A stretch of DNA of 64,000 nt from Penicillium oxalicum (GCF_001723175.1 NC_064651.1:806001-870000); one strand, 5' to 3'; counted from the first letter of the stretch, positions 10,765 through 22,900 are shown. The notes: generated by a model from the sequence alone, not told the origin. A program made the numbers and translations.

Positions 10765-13587
10765 AATCATAATGATCTAGTCTTCTCACAATCCATCTTC
10801 TAAATTGCAGCTTGACACATGATTAAATATGATTAATAGTCATCAAAAACGATCCTTGTAGAAACCTTGAGTCATAAAACACAGGTTTTGGCCCTTCGGA
10901 CATTAGATGTAAACCATTTCACAGCCCACAAGACTACCGATAGAGACCTTTTCATGGCGCCGCATAAACAACCCTTGCTCGCAGCTACAGTCTGAGTCGA
11001 ATGATGCATTGAGGCAAATCCTAAATTATCTTTTCCAACATCATGTCAACAAGTGCGCTGATACGTGGCAGACTCGGTCTTCAACGCAGCTACAGATTCG
11101 ATCATCAGCGGGCAAGTTCAGCAGCACGCTGCTCGACTTTTATCTTTCCGATCAATGATAACATTTTATGCTATTCTCTCGGATTTTAGAGGGTATAAAA
11201 TTGAGAAGATTATTTCAGGATCATGCTCCCAAACGAGAATACCATTTGCTTGTCAGTATACAACTATCGATGAGATGTTGAGCCTCACTCGCAACATGCT
11301 AGATTTTCACTCGCTATAACTTTGTCCAAATTCCGAAATGAGAATATTCCGTCTAAAGGGCACGTATCGCTGCTCAAAAAATACAAACCTGGTATTCTCA
11401 GCTCACTAGCTACCTAGAGAGTATCGGGATGAGTGGAAGAACGATAGAGTAGTGACCAACCTCCTAAGACATCACGCGAGAGAAATGTCTTGAAAAACAG
11501 TCAACTCAGATCTTGATTAAACTCATGAGACTCCGCTGATTTGAATGCTCGACATGGATTCTCTCTAGTCAGATTAAGGAAAACTAGATATTCCACGCGG
11601 ATAGTATTCGAAAATAAACTGTCTTAAACTTAAATCTCTCATGTGGCGGGCGTTCACGAAATTTCAGATGTTTTCCATTTTTTTGACTAGATCTGTCACC
11701 AGACTCAACGGAGAAGAGCAACTCATTCTACATACCTGTTTCTCTGGAATTTTGCCATTCTCTTTCATTCCGTTAAAAATAGAAGAAATATTTTGCCTTC
11801 CTCGATAGGACTCGATCATGTCAAAGTCACGTGAGTAGCAAGCCCTAAGAGATTCCGGACAACAGAGGTCACGATGGATTTTCAAGGCCAAGTTTGTGGG
11901 AAAGTCTGATATATCGCGAGAGTGATGAAACTTAATCAAAGACAGAGAAGAGAACTTGAGACTTGTAAGAATTGAAAATTCCGCGTTGATGTACGTGCTT
12001 GAAACCAACGCTCGGGTATATCAATCAAGACCGCTGCACTGATGGACTTGCGCAGAACGGAACTATGCCGAGGCTTATCGATTTCGGATACTGTGAACTT
12101 GTCAAGTGGGAGTGACTTTCGTACTTGTCATCAAACACGCAGAAAATATTTTAATGGTCATTTGAGTAATTCAAGGTATTTTCAAATTTTCATATTGGAA
12201 ACACTGACGGGAGCCAGGTGCCAAGCTTATATTAACGACGTCACATCTCGTGTGGGAAAAGGTATATTCTCAACATTGTACTATCTCTGGCTTGCTCCAC
12301 CAGTCGAAGTACCATATCCAGAGGAATTTTCAGTCTTTTGCCCCTTCAATACTCAGAAATAATCCCTGATATCGAGATACGCATGTAAACAAGCGGACCC
12401 ATCAAAAATATTAGATTGTCTCTATTCACCAAAAAACTATACATCCTGAATCTCAAAGCACGTGGGTAAACCTACTGGACATGTTTTCAAGAATTCTTAT
12501 GCTGAACCAATTTGTAATCAAGTCCCAAAGTTAGGTAGATGATCTTACAAACAGTAGATACCTTCTGTTTCTCTGTTCTCAATTTTGCTGCTCAATACTG
12601 ATTGAGCAGCCTTGTCAAGTCACGTCTGGAATCATTGTAAACCCAAGTCTCGAACGCACACACACCACACCCGCCATGATCGACGGATAAACTTAGGTAG
12701 TGAATGGCGGATAGTGGAAAGTGGATACAGCCCTATTTGATAGAAAAAAATCTTGTCTCGAAGATCCGACTTCCGGCATGTAATCCTTATCCTGCCAAAG
12801 GGCCATCTGGCCATGCCATAGGACGTCTAGTGCACTGAGACCAAGTGTATTATTTTGGTACATTGTGAGCCCAGCAATTCAAATAGGCATATTGACGAGT
12901 CCTCGGCCGGTTGGTTATTTGATAGGCAAGAAATCTGTTGGAAAGACATTCTCTCGTCTACGCACAGACCGAAAATTGCGAGCCGCGTGAATGGGTAATT
13001 GTCTATAATACCATCTGAATCTACCGATATATATGTACTTGGGAGTTGAACTTTTGAAGCCTCTTTGACATTTTCGAGAACTAAGTGAAACGCTGGAATA
13101 GACCCCTGGCATGGCCCTCCCATGAAGCTTCCCTCCGCTTCAAAAGAATCATGTGTATCCTCTCATATTTTCCCAAGCCTAGGCTGTGCCGAGATGCAAA
13201 GTATCCCATAACATGAGGAAATGACCGTAGACACATCCATGTTACCCATCCGACCAGAAGCACGAAACAAGTCCATCAGAGTTCGTCAAATGATAGACAG
13301 GCAACGGGTGTCGAGGCAAGAAAAGAAGGCAAGATGTTTTTTTTGTGAAAAATTGGGCGGTTTTGCATTTCGAGAGGATCTTCCGAGTTCTTTCTTTTTT
13401 AGAGACAAAAAAAGGGAGGGAGGGGTAAGAGAAAAGGCGAAGGGTTAAGGGAGGAGAGGTTTTCAAGAGAGGGATTCAGTTTGAAAGGAGAAAAGGAAGA
13501 GGCGTCACGCCATGCCACAGTACACTCATTCCCGATCCGAAAACCGACCCGATCATCATCATCAGCACGAGCAGAAAATTAACACAT
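10765..13587. other. AT-rich gene-poor region
   Basis: No convincing gene. The longest frames (about 114 codons on the minus strand at 11664..12008 and 106 codons on the plus strand at 12042..12362) lack recognisable motifs and splice continuity. The last 500 bp is the downstream flank of the eL13 gene. Confidence 0.5.
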
Positions 13588-14822
13588 TTATTTCTTGGCG
13601 GCCTGCTCCTCCTCAGCCTTGACGCGGGCACGCTTCTCGCGCTTGCCACGGTGGCGGGCCTCGGCGCGGGCGTCACGGAGACGGCGGTAGGCGGCCTTCT
13701 CACCCTCGGGAAGGGAGTCGCGCTTGATCTCGGTGACGGCAGCCTCGAGAGCGGGGTTGACGATGGGGAAGGAGGCGTTGACCTTCTTGATGAGACCCTC
13801 ACCAGCCTTGGCAGCCTTGACGTCCTCGGCGGAGGAGTCGAGCTTCTTGAACTGACCGCTCTTGCGGGGGAAGAGGATCAGGCGAGCCTTGTAGTCCTTC
13901 AGGCGGGCGACGTTGTCGACCAAAGACTCCTTGGAGTAGTTGGTGCGGCGGTGGTCGACGGAGATGCCGATGGTGCCAGCGAGCTTCTTGGGGATACCGG
14001 CCTCCTAAAAGTCGCAAAAAAAAGAGAATGGGTAAGTCAATTTGTCTCTTGAGATCGTCACACGGCTCTGGGTTGAGAGCATTGCGCAACTCTCCACGGT
14101 ACGTGAGAACTCAATTTACCTTCAGCTCAGCGAGGGTGAAACCACGACCGGCACGGACACGGCGGTTGTACTTGACGGTGGGGCATCGCACAACGGGACG
14201 CAGCTTGTCGACGGGACGGGGAGCAACAGCAGCGGCCTTGGCGATACGGGCTTCACGTCTGCGGTGCTTGCGACCGGGCTAAAAAATCGTGGAAAAAGCG
14301 CATGTTAGTCGAACGAGTTCTGTCGGGAGCAAGAACTTTTTTTGTTTTCCATTGATCGAATGCCAAGCGGTGGAGTCGGGAATCGTTCGGCGGGAACTGG
14401 AAAAAAGTTCTGGGAGGAAAATCGAAAAGGTCGTACCTGGTCGAAGTGCACGCGCACACGACGCTGCCAATCCTTGCGGAAGTCTGTATTGAAATGGCAT
14501 CAGCAACCCCGTAATTCCGTATGACAATCGAATGTCTGGTCGCAGTCCGGGCGCTCGTCAACCCTCACAAAAATTTGCCGAGTGAAGAATGAACGAGCGC
14601 CTGACTCCATGGACGACGGGACCGACTCACGGTTCTTCTGGATTTGGTTGTTGTGCTTGATCGCCTATATTTCCCACACAGGTTGAATCAGCCTCGAGAT
14701 CCTTTCAACAATCCTCCATGCTACCGGTATCACTGGTCGAAAATCGAGCCAAAATGATCCGGACAGCACCTCTTCCATTCATTGTATTCAATCGCAGCAG
14801 GGTTTCGCAGGTAACGCACCAT
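13588..14822 (-). CDS. RPL13: 60S ribosomal protein L13 (eL13)
   Basis: Five exons: 14822..14820 (ATG alone), 14664..14631, 14483..14437, 14278..14120 and 14004..13588, giving 219 residues beginning [20 protein letters not shown]. The conserved core includes [47 protein letters not shown] and a Lys/Arg/Glu/Ala-rich C-terminus. It is a structural protein of the large ribosomal subunit. Codon usage is strongly biased, as expected for a ribosomal gene, which also keeps the antisense frames open. The placement of the start codon in its own exon (intron 14819..14665, donor GTGCGT) is my inference from a good context (TCACCATGG) and the fact that GCGATCAAG directly follows a TAG acceptor; intron-rich 5' ends are common for fungal ribosomal genes. 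Confidence 0.95.
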
Positions 14823-16122
14823 GGTGACGGATGGGGATCGAGCCGGGTGGTGGTCGTCGGAGGGTTGCTGGTCAAATCTCCCTGCACGGCAGAAACTGAA
14901 GTCGCCATTTTTCGTGTGGCCGCTTTCACCACTCACCGCTTCGCTTAGCGAGCCCTAACTAATCTGGTTCGGGCAATTTGCCAGAAGCGGCTGACTCAGC
15001 ATTTCTGGGCGGGCTCGCCCGGGCTGGAGAAAATGGATTCCGTCCCGCTGGCTGGTTGGTTCAGTTTGTTGGATGAGATTGGCTCGGGCAGCGACTGTAC
15101 TCCAAGTGACTTCAAGTCCTGGACTGGTCATGAACTCCTGTCCGTCTTCCCAGTTGCGTCTTCGTGCTGTCGTGGGCACTCAAAGATCATTCATCATACT
15201 GAGTCATTTCAAGCTACGGCAAAGCTCAAGAAATAAATACAGGGCTTTACAACATTGAATGTGGATTAATCCCACTATCGCCTATCGGTCTCTTGGTGTT
15301 CGTGTATGCTATGTAGCAAAATGCATCTGTAGATCTTATCGCTACTCAAATGCAGCACCATGTCCACTCAAAAAGGCTGAGCCTCATACTCCTAGCCTCG
15401 GTACAGTCATCACCATCTCGGATTCACAAAGTAAAGGGAGATCAATTTTGCGGTCGCAAAAACCGGGGGAGTGAAATTCCACCGCATTGAATTCGCTCTT
15501 CAGGCAATTAAACCTACTTCAAAGGTTTACCTCTAACCTAACCCAATTCTACCAGCGCCCATCAATCAAATGTGAAGGAGAGTGGCGGTTACTACAAATC
15601 AATGTCCTGACGAGGATGATCTCATGGATCTGACTTCTGAACAGAGCTATGCAAGTATGGGCAATGAAAAATAGCTTTCAATGAATGGGGCAGTGTAACA
15701 AGGTTTGGTCATGATAGAACGGCGATATTTACGTGTTCGTGTCCGTGCAAACTAACGGACAAGGCCAGGGAGAAGATTGAGGTGGGGTATGGATGTCATG
15801 ATTTACTGTATGTCAGACGTTGACAACACAGAAACTAAAGTCAAGCAAAACAAAAGCGCAGAGAACCGCCAAACAGCCACCAAAAAAAACAAGAGCAATT
15901 GCAACGCACTGCATTGCCATCCATCACAAAAAGCCACACAAGCAGTCATCAGTCATATTCCTCAAGGGAACGCAGGTCATCAAAAGTTCGAGTGCCAGAG
16001 GCCAAAAAGCAACGCTAGGGTCATGAGTCGTATCCAGATGGGGTCATGCCGAAACGCCAAAGGTGGACGCTTCTGCAGGAGGAGAGTGGGGTGGCCACCA
16101 AAAAAAATGGGACCTGGAGAAC
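14823..16122. other. Intergenic, no gene seen
   Basis: Upstream region of eL13 and downstream region of the coiled-coil gene. Short frames only; no RNA gene recognised. Confidence 0.5.
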
Positions 16123-17412
16123 TCAAGTCTCGATGCCCAGCCCCACCCCGGCATTGTTCCTGGATCTCTTGCTGGCTGGACTACTCTCGTCAGGATTGAG
16201 TTTGCGCTTCGATACAAAGGCACGCTCAACACCTGGTTTCTTGACCTGACCAAATAGCTTGGTTTGTAGGAGTGAACTGGTTTTGGGAGCAGTTATCCGC
16301 GCATGCTCCTGCTCCTGCTCCTGCGGGTACTTGTATTGCATGGCTTCTGCCTCCGATTCAGGGGCCGACAAGGAAACGGTGCTGTCGCTATCGTACTGGT
16401 CCTGTCCATCTCTTCTCACATTCGAGTGAGTGTGTTCACGGCGGGAAGAGCGTGGTTGGTGGGGTGTGGCGGGGACAGAGGAATGTGCGACATAGGCGCC
16501 ATGTGGTTCCCGGATGCGGTTGGTGAATTTGTCGGCGAAAAGGAGAGCTGCGAGACCATCGGTGTGCTCTCCGCGGCAGATGGAGTGCAGCTCATTCTGC
16601 ATCCCGGGGGACATCGCCCCGTAGTTATATATTTGCGAAAAGTGTTGCCGGTTATCTTGGATGCGACGTTTGAGCATCGCGTTTTGCTCCACCAGCTCGG
16701 CGGACCGAGCAGTAGCATCCTCAATGACTCGCTTGGCATGGCGAAGCCGACGATCGAGGATAAGATTGGCATTTTCCAATTCCTGCGATCGGTGGAGGAC
16801 GTTCAAGTAGTCATTGTGAGAAACTGGGTTGGAAGGCCGTGGAGTCAAAGGCTCTGCGGGGCGTGAGCGACTTCGGTATTCTGCACTCTGAAGAATTTCA
16901 ACTTCTCGCTTGGCGAGCTGTTGCTCTACTTCAGCGCGCTTAACTGCTTCGCTGCTTGCGAACGAAACAAGGCTATTTTGGAGCTTGAAGTGTAGCGCAG
17001 ACATGCGCGCCTCTTGCGCCACAGCGAGAAGGTCCTTGGCAATCTGGCGTAGGCGACTTTCATCGGCAGTCTCAATCTCTTCCATGGCAGGGAGGTTCTC
17101 TGATGCGCCATAGGCGTCACATAGTGATTTGTCCAAGTTTGCAAAGGGGACAGCCGCGGGACTAAGAGATCGTGAGTTTGATCCGCGCCGCGGCGCTCCA
17201 GGGATCTGTGTCGAAGGTGGCGGAGTCATATCGGATGACGACAAAGTAGGAGGAGACATGAACTTCTTTTCGGATTGCGAGGATCGATCGCCGATAGCAG
17301 CGCTAAAATGTGGAGACGGTGACAGAGAACTTCGGCGCACTGGAGTTGCCGGGACCAGAATCTCAGCGGCTGGTTCGAGGGGACTTGATGGTCGGTTTGG
17401 TGATCGAGACAT
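16123..17412 (-). CDS. Coiled-coil protein of unknown function, probably nuclear
   Basis: A single-exon frame of 429 residues. I start at the ATG at 17412 (MSRSPNRPSSPLEP) because an in-frame ATG 15 codons upstream at 17457 gives an unlike leader; either is possible. Order of features: Ser/Pro-rich disordered N-terminus with many SP sites (residues 1-95), an acidic helical stretch (MEEIETADESRLRQIAKDLL), a long heptad-rich coiled coil with KRAEVEQQLAKREVEILQ and later RSAELVEQNAMLKRRI, an Arg-rich segment, a short QEQEQE run encoded by a GCTCCT-type repeat at 16300-16325, and a basic C-terminus (KRKLNPDESSPASKRSRNN) resembling a bipartite nuclear signal. The multiple SP motifs suggest regulation by cyclin-dependent or MAP kinases. 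I do not recognise a named orthologue. Confidence 0.8.
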   Translation of the reverse strand: MSRSPNRPSSPLEPAAEILVPATPVRRSSLSPSPHFSAAIGDRSSQSEKKFMSPPTLSSSDMTPPPSTQIPGAPRRGSNSRSLSPAAVPFANLDKSLCDAYGASENLPAMEEIETADESRLRQIAKDLLAVAQEARMSALHFKLQNSLVSFASSEAVKRAEVEQQLAKREVEILQSAEYRSRSRPAEPLTPRPSNPVSHNDYLNVLHRSQELENANLILDRRLRHAKRVIEDATARSAELVEQNAMLKRRIQDNRQHFSQIYNYGAMSPGMQNELHSICRGEHTDGLAALLFADKFTNRIREPHGAYVAHSSVPATPHQPRSSRREHTHSNVRRDGQDQYDSDSTVSLSAPESEAEAMQYKYPQEQEQEHARITAPKTSSLLQTKLFGQVKKPGVERAFVSKRKLNPDESSPASKRSRNNAGVGLGIET

Positions 17413-19782
17413 GACCGATGGGTGTTGTCGGCACAAGCGGAGAATGCGACAAACCACGCGATGGCAAAGATACAGACGATCTTAATACTAGATATTCTGT
17501 CAGTCTATTGTGTCCAGTCGCTAATGATAATGATATCCATCGCGCGGGCCGATCGCATACCGAATCAGTGTAGAAGATTCCAGGAATGGACCAACGACGT
17601 CAGATGGCGCAATGGTGGAATTGATTGTTCAGGGATCACAAAGAGATCAGACCAAGGGGTGCGAAACAAAGAATTACAGCGGTGAGGGACGGGGATCACG
17701 GATAAAGGGCGGAAGGGACGCTAGGTCTGTAGGAAGTCGAGAACGATGGAGGGACGGTTATGAGTTGATATCGTGGAGGGGGGCTGGGAGGCTGGGAACG
17801 GGCATTGTGATGTGCGGCGGGGGGGGCGGTTGTTGAGCCAATTCGGCCAGTTCGGCGAGTCAAGTCCGTCGTGCCAGTTGAGCCAGTGGGCGGCCTCCCA
17901 GCAGCATCCACTTGAATCCGAACCCAATCATCTGTCTCACATGTGACCCTCTCAATGCTACTTTGGGATTAGTCAGTGGATCACGGGACGCTCAGGGCAA
18001 GTAAACACCTGCGAACAGCGGGTGAGGCACTCCGTTGAACTGGCAACCAACACTCTAGAGAGACGCTAGTTGGAGCTTGGTTTCAGCTTCGTCGTGTCAT
18101 CATCGAGCATCGTGACTTGACGACTGGATGAGCAAACATGTCCACCTGGTTGGGGATTAAATCTCGGTACTGGCGAACGTGGTAAAACATGCCCATCTGA
18201 AGAAGAAGAACGGACCAGGAGAACTTGCAGAAGAATGATCTATACGAGGTAGACCATAGGGCAGCTTATACATTGTGTTCAACATTTCCGGAAATGGACA
18301 AGTCTTGTGTGCCGTCTTTCCCAAAATCGAGTAGGTAACGCTTCGGCTTGAACCTCATTGCATTGGCGAATATCAACGACACTGGCTGACCTCATACTCA
18401 CCGGGAACAGGCTTGTGCAGGAAATAAAATAGATGATTCCAACTTGTCCCCCGGCGACTTTGACATTGGGCTGTTTCTTCGATCGTCAAGATTGATCTCA
18501 GTGAAGGATATTAGTCTCCGCGGTAAATGATGTTTATTATCGACTCAGCTAGCGTAGGGACCTACCTAAGTAGTCAGCACTACGTCCGGGGCTGACAGAT
18601 TGTTGCATCATTCCGCGGCTGTTCAATCGCGCACCTGGTGGGCCAATTGAGGTTTCCATCGCAGTAAGGCAACTCCAGGGCATCCATTTGGGAATCTCGA
18701 ACTGATATTCATTCGAAACCCCGTCGCGGGACCCGAAACGGCGGACGACAACGGTCGCTCCCCACCAGTGAGTTGACGGGATCCATAAAAAAGCGCACGG
18801 CAAATGTAAACAGCCGACACGCGGTGCCAGATAAAAGCTGACACACCTAGCCAAGTGGAAGACTATCGGAATAGTCCAACGTTCGCATGGAAAAATCCAC
18901 GTTTTGCCTTTCTGAGCCTAGATCTCCAACCACCTTGTCGAGATTTTCTAAGCTTCACGAGGAGTAGGTGGTACACTGCTGGATTTTACTGGGAAATGGC
19001 CGGTTTATCGCACATGCTCGGAAAGGAATGGGAACACACATGACCAACTCTAACAGTTGTGATTTCTGCTACGGGCAGTAACCGTCCATGGGGGGCTGAC
19101 CACGACTTTCCATTATATGTGCTGATGAATCATGATCGCTCGTGGAAGCATGTGTCAACGCGCCTATTGTTAGGCCTTCTTCTTTCCATTTTCATCTCTT
19201 CAATGTTCTTCGGGCAAAATGCATCAGACAAGTCTGGGTTAGAGCTGCCGCCCGCATTTACAGTATTGCTTAGCGGCCGCTAACCGCCTATGGATCCTGG
19301 CAAGACTTGGTTATGCTTCCACGCCGTCTGGCCTACTTCAACAGATCCGACCTTCAGTCCTGAACTATCTGAATCTGTCTCAAAGATTTCGAGTATTCAC
19401 ACTCTTTGCTGCTTTCAAGAATCATCTCTAGATTATATCCTTCCATCCATGCTTCCGGTAGCGTGGTCTTTGTCAGTTGGTGCCTCAGGCAGCTATCAGT
19501 GATCATGTCGGAGGATAAGGAACTGTAAACAATCGAAGATCAAGCCTCATTGTTGACTCCGCCCCTCATTGAGCGCCTTTGAGATTCATCCACGCCCAAG
19601 ACAATAATCCGAACAGTCATTGAACATGCCATGAAGCTCGGAGAGGTCTCTTAACCTATCATTCATTCGACTATCCATATCTGGGGGTTTTTACGCCGCC
19701 CTCCACTCACTCGCTGAACTTCCCTCTCGCTTTTACTTTTTTTTGGGTTTCTCATATACGCTTCGTCCACCCCGATATCCGG
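17413..19782. other. Intergenic region, 2.4 kb
   Basis: Separates the coiled-coil gene from the LRR gene and contains both promoters. A G-rich run lies at 17816-17826. Open frames on both strands are short; no gene or tRNA recognised. Confidence 0.5.
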
Positions 19783-19803
19783 ATGACCCGTGATAGCGAG
19801 TAA
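19783..19803 (+). promoter_or_regulatory. Short upstream ORF before the LRR gene
   Basis: ATG at 19783 opens a six-codon frame (MTRDSE, stop TAA 19801..19803) ending 13 bp before the main ATG. If the mRNA starts upstream of it, this uORF could reduce initiation at the LRR gene. Confidence 0.4.
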
Positions 19804-19816
19804 GGCAGCGATCAAA

Positions 19817-22800
19817 ATGGAGGACCAACCCAAGACCACTCCTCGCCCGTCGAGCGGAATCCCCCGGCTAGCAGCATCTCGCCTGCCTCTTCCGAAATCG
19901 ACAGGACCAAAATCCATCCGTCCGTCCCCTTCTCGCGACCGATTACAAGCCGATCCAGGAGTGGACCACAGCCGTCTCCGCCGGCCGTCGTATGAGACGC
20001 TGCGAAAGCAACCATCGATGACTCGCCTGTCGTTACCGGCAAAACAAATACCGAGGCCCTCGTCCAAGGGGAGTGACGTTGCAACGCAGCTGAAGCCGAC
20101 ACAACTAGCAGAGGTCGACAGCTTGTCAGCGATCGACAGCCAGGACGATGGCCTCCTCCACGAACCCCGTGGTCGCCCGGAAGGACGTCCTTCCTTGTCG
20201 GAAAGGACCAAAGAGACTATGGCGCAAATTCCACCCTCACCGGCCCCGGGGAGGAGACAGTCAAGCTTCTACAGTGGGGCTAGTCCAGTACGATCTCCTT
20301 CTCGAACGCCCTCCAATGCTTCCAGTTATTCGAGATCCCCGTCTCGATCATCTAATGGCCAGTCAAATGCAAATGACTACCTTGCTCAACCAATTTCCAA
20401 GCTCCGTCTTCCTTCGCGACCCCGCAACTCTGTGCCCTCGGTATCGGCGTTGGCACCGCCTACCGTCACCGAGACTGGAAAAAGTCCCTCGAGGATAAAG
20501 ATGCCCTCATCGAGGCAAAGTCTTGCGGGCAATGGAGTTGCAGATCAGGATGGAGCACCTCGCAGAACGGTACCAGTCAAGCCCACAGGCTCGGGGGGAC
20601 TGTTCGCGAAACCGTCTTCTGCTGGTCCACCCCTGGTCAAGAAACCCTCGAAGCCTGTGCTATCAGACATGGGACCTCCGGCGCGGCCACTCCATGTTCG
20701 GAAAACGAGGAATGCCCAAACGAATCCTCCTTCAACCATCAAACCACCTTCAACGGCTTCCCGGCAGGTGTCTGCGGCTTCGTCAATGCCTGACGATCTA
20801 ACACCAGAGCAGCAAGCACAGAGCGAGGCGCGAAAAGCGTCCAAGTCATCTAGTGCCCTGCGGGAGAGTATTGCGAAAGCAAAAGCCGCGCGAAAAGCAG
20901 CTGCTCAAGCCGCAAGCCAAAAAGAATCCGAGCCCGCAAGTATGGCCACCTCCAGCAATACCTGGGAGGTGATTGATGACCGTGATCCTTTCAACCAATT
21001 ACCAAAGGGGTCCAACTCGGCAGTGCTCAAGAAGCGGGTAGAGGGAGCCCGTGTCTCGGGCACGTTGAACATCGCAGCCTTGGGTCTGACTGAGATTCCC
21101 AAAGAAGTGGTCACCATGTACGAATTTGACGCTGAAAGCTCATCAAATTGGTTCGAGAACGTGGATCTGGTCAAGTTTATTGCTGCTGACAATGAATTGA
21201 CATCCATCGCCGACGAGGTATTTCCCGATGTTGATCCAGCCAACATCGACCCGGAAAGCGAGGAACGAGGGCCTCAGTTCAGTGGTCTTGAAACGTTGGA
21301 TCTTCATGGTAACAAGCTCTGTTCCCTTCCCATGGGCATTCGACAAATTCATCAGCTGAGGGCTTTGAATCTTTCCAATAATGATTTGACCTTGGAAAAC
21401 ATCGGCATCATCATGGAGATTTCATCCTTGACGGATTTAAAATTAGCCGGCAACAAGCTGGATGGTGCCTTTCCACCTGCAATTGGCCAATTACGCCAAT
21501 TGGAAAGCTTGGATTTGCGTAATAATGCTTTGACGCGGCTGCCCAATGAAATTTCGGAATTGGCTAACTTGAAGGTCATGGATGTGAGCGAGAACCAGTT
21601 GCCTAGTCTTCCCTTCGATGCTCTTTGCAACCTTCCGATCAAGACTCTCAATGCCCAAAAGAACCAATTGAATGGGACTCTGATCCCATCGGCTGTCGAT
21701 CAGCTTCGGGATCTTCAAACTCTCAACGTGGCGAGCAACTCTTTGGATCTCCTTGCCGGCAATGACCAATTACTCCTACCCAATCTTCATACCCTCGTTG
21801 TGAGTGTAAACCGCATCAAGCGTCTTCCTCATCTTTCCGGCTGGCAGTCCCTTTCGACTCTCGCAGCTGGAGATAATAGATTGGATCGGATTCCCGATGG
21901 CTTTGTGGACCTCAAGAGTATCAAAACAGTGGACTTTTCCGGGAACCACATCACTCGAGTGGATGAGAAGATCGGTCTTTTGGAAAGTCTTTCCAATTTC
22001 AGCATTTCTAATAACCCGCTCCGTGAGCGGAAACTGCTTAGTATGAGCTCAGACGATATATTGCAAGACTTGCGCAAGCGATGCGGGCCAGAGCCTGGAC
22101 CCCAGGACACGGATGACGAGGGATCGGTGGCGACGCAATTCACTCTCGCGCCCGAGACTCCAGTTGGTGAGCATGGCTGGCGATTGAAGCCTGGGGGCGT
22201 TCTCGACAAGTCCTACTCCGAATTGACCGACTTCGATTTGGGTAAATTTGGTGCGATCGGCGAAGATGATGTTCGTTGCCTATATCTGCAGCACAACAAC
22301 CTGCGCTCATTCCCCACGCCGGCCCTGGGCATGCTCGCTTCAGGTCTAGTCGATCTTGATTTGTCCCACAATTCCCTGGATGGCACAGACTATCTCTGTT
22401 CATCGCTCGAGCTTCCAAAGCTGCAAAGTCTCAATATCAGTGCTGCGGGCCTCCAAACCCTCGAATGCCTTTTGAAGAATCTGCATGCCCCGAACCTGAA
22501 TTTCCTTGACATTTCTAACAACCGTCTCACTGGATCATTACCTCACATCCGACAATCCTTTCCTGAAGTGAGAACTTTCCTTGCTTCGGACAATCAGTTT
22601 TCTAAGGTGGAGTTCGAGGCAGTCCAGGGATTGCAGGTGCTGGATATCAGCAACAACGACATCGATCATCTGCCTCCCAAGATTGGCTTGCTTGGTGCCG
22701 AGCGTTCTCCGCAGAATTGGGGTGGGGGCTCTGCATTGCGAAGGTTCGAGGTCGCAGGAAACCGGTTCCGTGTTCCACGTTGGCAGATTGTAGCCAAGGG

Positions 22801-22900
22801 GACGGATTCCGTGTTGGAGTTTCTCAAGGACCACATTCCCACGCAAGATTTGCCCGAATGGGAGCATGAGGATGCAGCCTCTCGTGTTGATACATTTTGA
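19817..22900 (+). CDS. Leucine-rich-repeat protein, LRRC40-like
   Basis: One uninterrupted exon of 1027 residues starting MEDQPKTTPRPSSGIPR. Residues 1 to about 400 are Ser/Pro/Arg-rich and probably disordered, with many SPSR and TP sites. An Ala/Lys helix (SIAKAKAARKAAAQAAS) precedes the repeats. From about residue 430 onward come some twenty leucine-rich repeats (for example LETLDLHGNKLCSLP, LRALNLSNNDLT, LESLDLRNNALTRLP, LQVLDISNNDIDHLP), with a break near residue 760. The C-terminus FEVAGNRFRVPRWQIVAKGT followed by LEFLKDHIP matches the terminal cap I know from LRRC40 proteins. The LRR family is certain; orthology to LRRC40 rests on that cap. Role unknown; probably a cytosolic or nuclear interaction scaffold. 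The frame begins at a GTG further upstream, but the ATG at 19817 is the proper start. Confidence 0.9.
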   Translation: MEDQPKTTPRPSSGIPRLAASRLPLPKSTGPKSIRPSPSRDRLQADPGVDHSRLRRPSYETLRKQPSMTRLSLPAKQIPRPSSKGSDVATQLKPTQLAEVDSLSAIDSQDDGLLHEPRGRPEGRPSLSERTKETMAQIPPSPAPGRRQSSFYSGASPVRSPSRTPSNASSYSRSPSRSSNGQSNANDYLAQPISKLRLPSRPRNSVPSVSALAPPTVTETGKSPSRIKMPSSRQSLAGNGVADQDGAPRRTVPVKPTGSGGLFAKPSSAGPPLVKKPSKPVLSDMGPPARPLHVRKTRNAQTNPPSTIKPPSTASRQVSAASSMPDDLTPEQQAQSEARKASKSSSALRESIAKAKAARKAAAQAASQKESEPASMATSSNTWEVIDDRDPFNQLPKGSNSAVLKKRVEGARVSGTLNIAALGLTEIPKEVVTMYEFDAESSSNWFENVDLVKFIAADNELTSIADEVFPDVDPANIDPESEERGPQFSGLETLDLHGNKLCSLPMGIRQIHQLRALNLSNNDLTLENIGIIMEISSLTDLKLAGNKLDGAFPPAIGQLRQLESLDLRNNALTRLPNEISELANLKVMDVSENQLPSLPFDALCNLPIKTLNAQKNQLNGTLIPSAVDQLRDLQTLNVASNSLDLLAGNDQLLLPNLHTLVVSVNRIKRLPHLSGWQSLSTLAAGDNRLDRIPDGFVDLKSIKTVDFSGNHITRVDEKIGLLESLSNFSISNNPLRERKLLSMSSDDILQDLRKRCGPEPGPQDTDDEGSVATQFTLAPETPVGEHGWRLKPGGVLDKSYSELTDFDLGKFGAIGEDDVRCLYLQHNNLRSFPTPALGMLASGLVDLDLSHNSLDGTDYLCSSLELPKLQSLNISAAGLQTLECLLKNLHAPNLNFLDISNNRLTGSLPHIRQSFPEVRTFLASDNQFSKVEFEAVQGLQVLDISNNDIDHLPPKIGLLGAERSPQNWGGGSALRRFEVAGNRFRVPRWQIVAKGTDSVLEFLKDHIPTQDLPEWEHEDAASRVDTF

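Noticed and set aside
10267..10770. Long Lys/Arg-rich (minus) and Phe/Ser-rich (plus) open frames
   Set aside because: They are translations of the 12-bp minisatellite, whose period is a multiple of three, so all frames stay open.
13651..14052. 133-codon plus-strand frame opposite eL13
   Set aside because: An antisense shadow of biased ribosomal-protein codons.
19663..20211. 182-codon minus-strand frame over the LRR gene start
   Set aside because: Opposite a well-supported coding exon; Arg/Gly/Ser-rich mirror composition.
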